A stretch of DNA of 64,000 nucleotides. It comes from Microbacterium immunditiarum (GTDB taxonomy: Bacteria; Actinomycetota; Actinomycetes; Actinomycetales; Microbacteriaceae). The notes beneath the pieces are model-generated. The model did no database searches. It saw only the letters and a program-made list of their open reading frames with translations, and was not told the origin of the DNA. Each line of letters begins with the position of its first letter. Positions within the stretch are counted from its first letter, which is position 1. The DNA is taken from NCBI RefSeq assembly GCF_013409785.1, contig NZ_JACCBV010000001.1, positions 1,550,001 to 1,614,000 on the forward strand, in the 5' to 3' direction. Positions 58,790-64,000 of the stretch are shown here, piece after piece. Made by a program: the position numbers and the translations under genes.

Positions 58790-59038
58790 TCAGTCGACCT
58801 TGAGTGAGTCGAGGTAGTCGTCCAGGTCCTCACGGAAGAAGATGAGGAGCTTCCCGTCACGACGGGCAACGATCTTGTTGTCCCGCTTCAACTGGCGCAG
58901 GAAGGAATCTGAACGGCCGATGTATATAGCGGCCTCGTGGACGGTGTACGCCCGCTTATCTCGTCCGATTGCCTCTGGGCTGACCGCGCTGACAATCGCT
59001 TGTTCAAGTTTGGGGTCGAGTCGGATCACGAGTGTCAT
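58790..59038 (-). CDS. Helix-turn-helix (excisionase-like) protein
   Basis: 82 residues. After a short ribbon-like start (TLVIRLDPKLEQAIVSAV) comes an excisionase/MerR-type HTH: YTVHEAAIYIGRSDSFLRQL, then KIVARRDGKLLIFFREDLDD. Such small proteins are usually directional factors of integrated elements or plasmid regulators. It is the first gene on the island side of the att-like fragment; the spacer 58631-58789 has no gene. Confidence 0.7.
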   Translation of the reverse strand: MTLVIRLDPKLEQAIVSAVSPEAIGRDKRAYTVHEAAIYIGRSDSFLRQLKRDNKIVARRDGKLLIFFREDLDDYLDSLKVD

Positions 59039-59111
59039 CCTCCACGTCCGAACGGTTGTTGTCGCACAACACCATCGCGGCGGAGACACCGGGGGGCCAT
59101 ACTCGGAGGGC

Positions 59112-59294
59112 ATGGGGAACAACGAGTACTGGGTGATCTCGCTCCCGTCTGGGCAGCGCCTCAGAGGTGAGGACGTTCTGGCGGCGATGAATCGCGAACT
59201 GGCAGAGCTGGCAGATAGAGGGTGGGAGGTAGCGGCCTTCGATCGCCCAAGCGCGATTGGACCGGCCACATTCGTGCTGAGGAAGTCGCGGTGA
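59112..59294 (+). CDS. Small hypothetical protein
   Basis: 60 residues: NNEYWVISLPSGQRLRGEDV, then LAELADRGWEVAAFDRPSAI. GGAGGGC precedes the ATG. The pattern of Tyr-Trp-Val strand plus helix with GWE resembles small proteins common in actinophages and islands. Function unknown. Overlaps the next start by four bases. Confidence 0.6.
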   Translation: MGNNEYWVISLPSGQRLRGEDVLAAMNRELAELADRGWEVAAFDRPSAIGPATFVLRKSR

Positions 59295-59665
59295 GCGACC
59301 GCACGCCACCAGGGATCCACCAGACCCCGAAGAAGTCGGGCGGATGCCTTTGGCTGGTGCTCGCGATAGTCCTGGTTGCGGCGGGTGTTGGGGGGTGCAC
59401 CGCCCTGCTAGCTGCCAACCGCGAACCCTACGATGCCGACAACAAGTACGAGGCGATCGCTCAGTGCGAAGCGAGAGTGAAGGAGCAACTGAGGGCGCCC
59501 TCTACCGCTACCTTCGATCTTGACGCGACCGGTTCTGGCACTTGGACAGTGACCGGGACGGTGGATGCTGAGAACGGATTCGGCGCGATGATACGCAACG
59601 ATGTCCAGTGCACCGTGATCATCGAGGGCGACCGTGCCCGAGTTCGAATCGACCTGTTGGAGTGA
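59291..59665 (+). CDS. Small membrane-anchored hypothetical protein
   Basis: 124 residues from a GTG that overlaps the preceding stop. One transmembrane segment, CLWLVLAIVLVAAGVGGCTA, ends in GGCTA; this could be a lipobox, but the preceding segment is long and uncharged, so a plain anchor is equally likely. The outside part, AIAQCEARVKEQLRAPSTAT then SGTWTVTGTVDAENGFGAMI, is a small beta domain seen in many actinobacterial exported proteins. Function unknown. Confidence 0.65.
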   Translation: MSDRTPPGIHQTPKKSGGCLWLVLAIVLVAAGVGGCTALLAANREPYDADNKYEAIAQCEARVKEQLRAPSTATFDLDATGSGTWTVTGTVDAENGFGAMIRNDVQCTVIIEGDRARVRIDLLE

Positions 59666-59678
59666 CTCCGGAGGGGAC

Positions 59679-59721
59679 GGGGGTGTGCCCCCAACAGCAC
59701 GGGGGGCCGGGGCACACCCCC
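59679..59721. terminator. Strong hairpin after the membrane-protein gene
   Basis: GGGGGTGTGCCCC (59679-59691) and GGGGCACACCCCC (59709-59721) form a perfect 13-bp stem with a 17-base loop, 14 bp after the stop. The rest of the 267-bp spacer to 59932 has two weaker stems (AGAACC/GGTTCT and TTGGC/GCCAA) and no gene. Confidence 0.65.
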
Positions 59722-59932
59722 GCGGGCCCACGTCGGCGTATGGGCCACTTCGGTGTTTCCCCCCTCGAAAGTTTCTAGCGGAATCCCCCGCGGAACGTCC
59801 AGATCCCTACAGCGAGAACCCCACAACTTGTGCGAGGTTCTGCATAACGTCTTTGGCTCTGTCGCCAAGACAGGCAACGGGACCGAACAAGCTTTTCACC
59901 CTCATCCGAGAACTCGCGAGAGCATCGTATAC

Positions 59933-60109
59933 ATGGCGATTGCATATGACTACGAGGGCGCTGCCGCTGCGATTGGTGTGTCGGTTTACAAGATTCAGGC
60001 TGCGGTGCGTGAGAACCGGATCGCGGTGAAGTATTGGGGCAAGGACGTCCTGATTCCTCACGAGGAGCTTGAGCGGCTGTTGGCGGAGCTTCCTGAGGAG
60101 CGCGACTAA
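59933..60109 (+). CDS. Small helix-turn-helix (excisionase-like) protein
   Basis: 58 residues, all HTH: YDYEGAAAAIGVSVYKIQAA, then NRIAVKYWGKDVLIPHEELE. It is the usual Xis/MerR-like form that recognises DNA at att or origin sites. The ATG at 59933 is chosen as the longer reading upstream is not protein-like. Second HTH of this type in the island. Confidence 0.65.
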   Translation: MAIAYDYEGAAAAIGVSVYKIQAAVRENRIAVKYWGKDVLIPHEELERLLAELPEERD

Positions 60110-60185
60110 CCTCCGGCCGCGTACGGCCAGGGACCGATCCGTTTGGGTTGGTCCGGGATCGATTCTTGCCGATGTACAATGCGGG

Positions 60186-60479
60186 CTAATCGCCCACGAG
60201 CTCGGATGTCGCCGGGTCGACGCGCCCTCCAAGTTCCACGGTAGCCCTCCCGACCACATTGTCGATGTCCTGCTCGATGTCGTACAGGCGCCATTCGCCC
60301 TCAAGCTCGTAGACGACGCTGAAATGCAGGCGCTCACCGTCCACGTTCTGCCGAATGTATCGCCCCACACGTACGTGGAAATCACGGAGAGCAGACCGCT
60401 GGTACCGCGCTGCGCGTTTCTGGAAGGCGTCCCACTGGTCGCGAGGAAGCACACCCGTTGTCGTGATCCTGGTGCGCAT
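60186..60479 (-). CDS. Hypothetical protein
   Basis: 97 residues, not recognised: VLPRDQWDAFQKRAARYQRS, then HVRVGRYIRQNVDGERLHFS and VVYELEGEWRLYDIEQDIDN. It looks like a real small alpha/beta protein. It is divergent from the Cys/His-motif gene with 50 bp between starts, so it may be part of the same module. Confidence 0.55.
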   Translation of the reverse strand: MRTRITTTGVLPRDQWDAFQKRAARYQRSALRDFHVRVGRYIRQNVDGERLHFSVVYELEGEWRLYDIEQDIDNVVGRATVELGGRVDPATSELVGD

Positions 60480-60529
60480 CTCGGCACGATATCCGGAATA
60501 TGCCTCGCATGACAGTACGATCTGGACGC

Positions 60530-61369
60530 ATGGCTGTGCGCACGGAGGCCGCCCAGGTCCTCATCACTGTCAAAGCGTCGCCGGTGCCGTCCCAGAAGTA
60601 CGGCGATACCGTTTGCGTCGCGGGCGTCAGGATGGATGCCCCGAGCGCATCCTTCATCCGCCTCTACCCAATCGCCTTCCGCTGGCTACGCGCAGACGCG
60701 CAGTTCAACAAGTACAACGTGGTGGAAGTCGAAGTGCAGCGGCGCACATCCGATACCCGCCCCGAGAGTTATACGCCGATCGAGGGCACATGGAAAAGAG
60801 TAGATCACCTGAAAGAGTGGTCGCGCAGACACGAAGTGCTTTCGCAGATCGCTCCCACCACGACGTGCCGGCTGATGCGCGCCGCTGAAGTCAACCATGC
60901 AGCCCCGTCGCTGGGTCTCGTCTACCCCGCCGACATTGATGATCGTCTCGAGTTCACCAAGAGCGAGCCATGGACTGAGGCGGAGCTCGAGAAGATGCGT
61001 AGCCGCGCCCGACGCGAGTCCGAGACCCTATTCGATGACGGGCACGTGATCCCGCCGCTGCTCAAGAAGCCTCGGTTCGACGTCCGCTACCGCTATCGAT
61101 GTGCCGACAAGGCGTGCCCGGGCCACGGCGCCAAGATCCTCGACTGGGAGATCACGGAGCTTCAACGACGGTTAGCAAGAGACGACGACGACACCTTCAA
61201 GCGCAAGGTGGAAGCGAAGTTCATCGGGCAGATGTTTTCGAGCAGTCGCGAGAGCGGGTTTTACCTCGGCAACTTCGAGCAGGCGATGAAGCGCGGAAAG
61301 TTTAGCGTTCTCGGTGTCTACTGGCCGAGAAAGAGCGACACCGCTCCGCCCACGCCGACGTTGTTCTAG
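60530..61369 (+). CDS. Unrecognised protein with Cys/His motif, DUF488 neighbour
   Basis: 279 residues. Conserved-looking parts: VLITVKASPVPSQKYGDTVC, SFIRLYPIAFRWLRADAQFN, and RYRCADKACPGHGAKILDWE, a possible C-x4-C-x2-H metal site. Further on, KRKVEAKFIGQMFSSSRESG and FYLGNFEQAMKRGKFSVLGV. I recall similar proteins beside DUF488 genes elsewhere but cannot confirm this. It ends tail-to-tail with the DUF488 gene, both using the same CTAG as stop. Two in-frame ATGs lie upstream (60500, 60509). Confidence 0.65.
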   Translation: MAVRTEAAQVLITVKASPVPSQKYGDTVCVAGVRMDAPSASFIRLYPIAFRWLRADAQFNKYNVVEVEVQRRTSDTRPESYTPIEGTWKRVDHLKEWSRRHEVLSQIAPTTTCRLMRAAEVNHAAPSLGLVYPADIDDRLEFTKSEPWTEAELEKMRSRARRESETLFDDGHVIPPLLKKPRFDVRYRYRCADKACPGHGAKILDWEITELQRRLARDDDDTFKRKVEAKFIGQMFSSSRESGFYLGNFEQAMKRGKFSVLGVYWPRKSDTAPPTPTLF

Positions 61370-62013
61370 ACCGGCAGGAGATCCCTGTTGACGTGAGCTG
61401 ACAGCGCTTCGCGCACCTGCTCTCGGTGGCAGTGGCGTTCGTCCGCTTCGAAGCAGAACAACGCGATCGTCTGCGTGCGCGCGAGCTTCGCGACCTCCTG
61501 CAGTGCCGCGTCGGCCCGCTCCGTGAGGAGAACTTCGCGGAAGCGATCCCGCGCGGCATGCGCGACGTCGGTGTCGGTCGTTGCGTACCCCTCACGGTTA
61601 TCCCGGTGATTGCCAAGTTCGGGCTTGTGAAGGTAGTCGATACCAGCCTCATGAAGCGCCGCGGCGAGCCCCGTCTTGGAGAAGCCTCGCTTTCGAGAGA
61701 TTGCGTTAAGCCGGACGTCGACGAGGACGTCGATCCCATGTAGCCGGAGCTTCGCCACGAGTGCATCGACAGTCTGGCCTTCGTAACCGAAGCCGAGGAT
61801 CTTGGGCACGCGCGGGGCCTCCTTATTCTTGGCCGCCCGGTGAGCGGCCGTGCGGCATTTCGTCGAACAGAAGCGAGCACCTGCACGCGCGATGAATTTG
61901 ATGCCGCAGCGAGTACACGCGTGCAACTCGCCGCTTCTACGACGGATCTCGCGGAGAACGCCTAGGCGCAACGCCTGAAGCTCTCCGAGTGAGAGCGCCT
62001 CGAGTTCGACCAT
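61366..62013 (-). CDS. DUF488 family protein with N-terminal zinc finger
   Basis: 215 residues. The N-terminal quarter has a zinc finger, ACTRCGIKFIARAGARFC then STKCRTAAHRAAK (C-x2-C-x14-C-x3-C). The DUF488 part is ILGFGYEGQTVDALVAKLRL, VDVRLNAISRKRGFSKTGLA, ELGNHRDNREG and the signature FCFEADERHCHREQV. DUF488 has been proposed to act on nucleic acid or nucleobases but is uncharacterised. The promoter has a TATAAT flanked by a palindrome. Confidence 0.85.
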   Translation of the reverse strand: MVELEALSLGELQALRLGVLREIRRRSGELHACTRCGIKFIARAGARFCSTKCRTAAHRAAKNKEAPRVPKILGFGYEGQTVDALVAKLRLHGIDVLVDVRLNAISRKRGFSKTGLAAALHEAGIDYLHKPELGNHRDNREGYATTDTDVAHAARDRFREVLLTERADAALQEVAKLARTQTIALFCFEADERHCHREQVREALSAHVNRDLLPV

Positions 62014-62035
62014 GTAACACATATTATACGTTACA
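62013..62035 (-). promoter_or_regulatory. Palindrome around the -10 box of the DUF488 gene
   Basis: In gene sense, TGTAAC (62035-62030) and GTTACA (62018-62013) flank TATAAT (62028-62023). The right arm enters the ATG. The -10 is so near the start that the mRNA must be leaderless or nearly so; a repressor on the palindrome would block it. Confidence 0.6.
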
Positions 62036-62063
62036 GGTGATCGTCGGTGGTGAAGGACCCCCT

Positions 62064-62288
62064 TTACGGCGTCCGCTTCCGCGCTAGGGACCTGTAGGAC
62101 TGCGCCCACGGATCCCGCGATCTCTCGAGGTGCGCGATCACCTTGGACGCCATGAACCGCCAGTGTCTGCCGGCTTTGAACCCCGGAATGTCGCCCCGCC
62201 GAACCATCGCCACGACAGTCCCGCGGGACACGTTGAGTATCCGCGCCATTTCCGCGGAGTCGACCGCTACCTCGTGTTCGTCACGCAC
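62064..62288 (-). CDS. Excisionase-like helix-turn-helix protein
   Basis: 74 residues from a GTG. HTH: VDSAEMARILNVSRGTVVAM, then RRGDIPGFKAGRHWRFMASK, the classic excisionase/plasmid-regulator pattern. It overlaps the end of the zinc-ribbon frame by eight bases. It could regulate the DUF488 promoter, 50 bp beyond its stop. Confidence 0.7.
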   Translation of the reverse strand: MRDEHEVAVDSAEMARILNVSRGTVVAMVRRGDIPGFKAGRHWRFMASKVIAHLERSRDPWAQSYRSLARKRTP

Positions 62289-62469
62289 GGTTACGTCGCC
62301 TGAGGCCGCGGCGGAGTGAAGGGTCCGCAAAACCAACCGCGATACTCGGCATGGTCGGGAGGAACGCGAGCCTGCACGCGCGGCACTCGAACCCAGGCGA
62401 GCGGTCGCGGAGCGCGGTCCCACAGTGGGGGCAGTGCGGCTGCGTGAGCGCATGGGCGACGTCGTACAC
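62281..62469 (-). CDS. Small zinc-ribbon protein
   Basis: 62 residues from a GTG; the protein-like part is HCPHCGTALRDRSPGFECRA, then CRLAFLPTMPSIAVGFAD, with two CxxC pairs. The tail is Arg-rich. An upstream TTG or ATG (62547, 62541) is possible. Its start lies beside that of a divergent gene, or overlaps it. Confidence 0.4.
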   Translation of the reverse strand: MYDVAHALTQPHCPHCGTALRDRSPGFECRACRLAFLPTMPSIAVGFADPSLRRGLRRRNRA

Positions 62470-62482
62470 GCGAGCTACCCTA

Positions 62483-62851
62483 TTGGTTCGGCCGGAGAAG
62501 GGACGCCGGCTATCCACAGAACCTCCGGCGAGCACGGCCATTACCAAGAATCGCCGCTACGAGGGCTACTACGACGCCCTGAACGACCGCCGCATGGCGG
62601 AAGCCGCCGCACGTCCTTGCACGCTCCCAGCTCAGGCGTACGGCCCTGAGCCGATCCAATGGGTGCCAGTGGGTCAGTCGAAGCCACCGGTGTGGGTGTG
62701 GGTGCAGTGGCCACACCGGCCCGCGGAACGGATCGGGGCGTTCGCGGCTGGGTGGAACGACAGGGTTGTGGTGGTGGAGTGGACTGGGCCGGGTGGGACG
62801 CGGAACACTGTCGTGTGGCGCAACGCCGTGACACGTCGCGTCCGTTCGTGA
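62483..62851 (+). CDS. Hypothetical protein, start uncertain
   Basis: 122 residues from TTG; the first internal ATG is at 62594. Protein-like parts: NRRYEGYYDALNDRRMAEAA, then PIQWVPVGQSKPPVWVWVQW and WNDRVVVVEWTGPGGTRNTV. Since the sequence before 62594 already looks coding, the true start is upstream, perhaps a non-ATG codon. TACCCT at 62476-62481 could be a -10 element. Not recognised. Confidence 0.45.
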   Translation: MVRPEKGRRLSTEPPASTAITKNRRYEGYYDALNDRRMAEAAARPCTLPAQAYGPEPIQWVPVGQSKPPVWVWVQWPHRPAERIGAFAAGWNDRVVVVEWTGPGGTRNTVVWRNAVTRRVRS

Positions 62852-62880
62852 TGTCGGACTGCTTCGCTAGGGTCAGCGCC

Positions 62881-63402
62881 ATGACTGACAATTCTCCCAA
62901 CGAACTCGACCGCCCGAGCGAACTTTTCTACGCCATTCAAGGATTGCCTGACTGGCGAGAAGTATTCAGCGACGTGACGGATCCGAACTGGTCCCCGATT
63001 CACAGACAGGCTGGCAGCCTTCTGTCGACCATCCTTGTCGCCACGGACGAAGGAAGGAGCATCGTCGCGGTCGCGGGGGAACTCTATGGTGAGAAGGGAT
63101 ATCTGGCCGCCGTCACGACGACCGGGGTCGTATATGCCGACTGCAACCCCATCACACACCAGCGGTTGGAATTCTCCGTTACCCTGCACCCGTTCAGCGA
63201 CGTCGAAGAGGTCACTATAAACGCGGACCATGTGTACTTCAGGGGAACTGAGGAGAGCCCGCGTCACCGCAGGCTCACCATGGCGCTGAAGGTTGCTGGG
63301 CGTACCGCAACGTTCAAATCGCATGGCGTGACACCGCTCACGACCGGTGACGACGTATTCGCGGCAATGAAGACCGTGCGCGACGGCCGCGCGAGCTCGT
63401 AA
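62881..63402 (+). CDS. Hypothetical protein
   Basis: 173 residues, soluble, not recognised: ELFYAIQGLPDWREVFSDVT, LLSTILVATDEGRSIVAVAG, TLHPFSDVEEVTINADHVYF. Predicted mostly beta. It follows the previous gene by 29 bp on the same strand. GC content is below that of the core region. Function unknown. Confidence 0.55.
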   Translation: MTDNSPNELDRPSELFYAIQGLPDWREVFSDVTDPNWSPIHRQAGSLLSTILVATDEGRSIVAVAGELYGEKGYLAAVTTTGVVYADCNPITHQRLEFSVTLHPFSDVEEVTINADHVYFRGTEESPRHRRLTMALKVAGRTATFKSHGVTPLTTGDDVFAAMKTVRDGRASS

Positions 63403-63459
63403 ACGCACGCAACGGGGGTGCGCCAGGATCTCTCCCAGCACACCGCCCACAAGAGGCGT

Positions 63460-64000
63460 TCACCCCATCGGTCTGGGCATCGCCGCTACCGACTCGTCGT
63501 AGTCGTCGAACCGGTGCCACAGCGCCGTCTCGATGTGCCCGTTCTGGACCATCGTCGCGATCAGGTCACCACCGATCCGGACACCCCACCCGTGACCCAA
63601 CTGCTCGTGGTTCATGTCCCGCACCCGGATAGCGAGGTCGATGACCTCCTGCTGCGACTGCGGGCGCTGGTACTGGAAGTCGGGCAACACCGGCTTCACC
63701 GTGAACTGGGAACCTTCGAACCGTTCCGGCTCGAAGTCGTTCGTCGACCGGTACGCGTACGACACGATCTTGTTGGAACCGGCAGGGAACCCGTGATGGT
63801 AGACGGTCGACGTCATCGGGAACTGCTCATATGCGGCGTTGTACTCGTCCCACAGCCTCCGCAGCTGACCGGGTGCCACCTCGTTCACCGTCTCGATGTC
63901 GACGAGGCCGGGCGTCGTGTCGATGACGTTTCGCCAGGACATGCCGACGAGGTGGGACCCGAGCGTGGAGACGGTCATGTTCAGGTGCGGGAGGGCGGTG
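63460..64000 (-). CDS. Hypothetical protein, probably cut by the window end
   Basis: The frame is open to the right edge. An ATG at 63978 has no ribosome site, and the codons before it (TALPHLN) look coding, so the gene most likely begins outside. Visible parts: SHLVGMSWRNVIDTTPGLVD, LRRLWDEYNAAYEQFPMTST, GHGWGVRIGGDLIATMVQNG. A distant likeness to Ntn-hydrolase-like plasmid proteins is only an impression. Function unknown. Confidence 0.5.
   Translation of the reverse strand, partial: TALPHLNMTVSTLGSHLVGMSWRNVIDTTPGLVDIETVNEVAPGQLRRLWDEYNAAYEQFPMTSTVYHHGFPAGSNKIVSYAYRSTNDFEPERFEGSQFTVKPVLPDFQYQRPQSQQEVIDLAIRVRDMNHEQLGHGWGVRIGGDLIATMVQNGHIETALWHRFDDYDESVAAMPRPMG

Larger units (their letters stand above)
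58588..64000. mobile_element. Probable integrated island (left end seen, right end outside)
   Basis: From the att-like fragment to the window end the DNA is less GC-rich, gene-sparse, and carries several excisionase-like HTH genes, unknown small proteins and large intergenic hairpins. No integrase is inside the window; it may lie beyond 64000 or be lost. Extent to the right is unknown. Confidence 0.5.

Noticed and set aside
1-64000. CRISPR arrays, rRNA genes or insertion-sequence transposases
   Set aside because: No regularly spaced repeats, rRNA-like blocks or transposase reading frames were found when reading both strands.

Overview
The window is high-GC DNA from an actinobacterium, most likely a Microbacteriaceae such as Microbacterium. 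This rests on the codon use, the frequent GTG and TTG starts, a YidC-DUF6412-like pair, dispersed GGTCGCTGAGC-type intergenic repeats, DUF222/HNH proteins and an ECF42 sigma factor with a DGPF partner. There is no complete rRNA or tRNA gene. Assignment to genus is inference.

Layout. 1-12.1 kb is core-like: a partial M23 peptidase, a BFN nuclease, a serine hydrolase, YidC with a DUF6412-like partner, a DinB2-type polymerase, CspA, phosphoketolase, a PadR regulator with a clear palindromic operator, and an AarF/ABC1 kinase. At 12.1-20.4 kb a large LuxR/LAL regulator is divergent from an operon for sugar-type ABC uptake (binding protein, double ATPase, permease) plus a DUF1028 protein and a metal-dependent amidohydrolase. 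This looks like a regulated uptake-and-hydrolysis pathway with unknown substrate. 20.4-23.2 kb holds a frameshifted SulP transporter, a truncated alcohol dehydrogenase and a glycosyltransferase. 23.3-32.5 kb has msrB-msrA, small enzymes, the ECF42/DGPF pair, an FAD oxidase divergent from a LuxR regulator across a long perfect inverted repeat, and an erm methyltransferase behind a leader peptide and competing hairpins that look like a translational attenuator.

32.5-37.2 kb is a catabolic cluster (XRE-cupin regulator, agmatinase-like ureohydrolase, NTF2-like protein, NCS1 permease, cyclase-family hydrolase) followed by a decayed gene. 37.2-52.2 kb is a mixed stretch: acetyltransferase, TetR/VOC pair, a DUF222-HNH gene behind a LexA-like box, a GH31 pseudogene, a secreted transglycosylase, a NUDIX enzyme, Dps, an arginase-family protein, a cyclic-nucleotide-binding/thioredoxin-reductase-like fusion, a YcaQ-like protein and an alcohol dehydrogenase.

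52.3-58.6 kb is an arsenic-resistance locus: arsR and an MFS gene on one strand; divergently an ArsO-like flavoprotein, an ArsN1-like acetyltransferase, an ArsR-phosphatase fusion, two further thioredoxin-type arsenate reductases and an aquaglyceroporin. No ArsB or Acr3 pump is present, so arsenite may leave through the channel or the MFS protein. At about 58.6 kb a tRNA-Ser-like 3' fragment marks a junction. Beyond it the sequence is less GC-rich and gene-sparse, with several small excisionase-like HTH proteins, membrane or unknown proteins, and a tail-to-tail pair formed by a DUF488 protein with a zinc finger and an unrecognised protein with a Cys/His motif. This is the best candidate here for an undescribed accessory (possibly defence) system.
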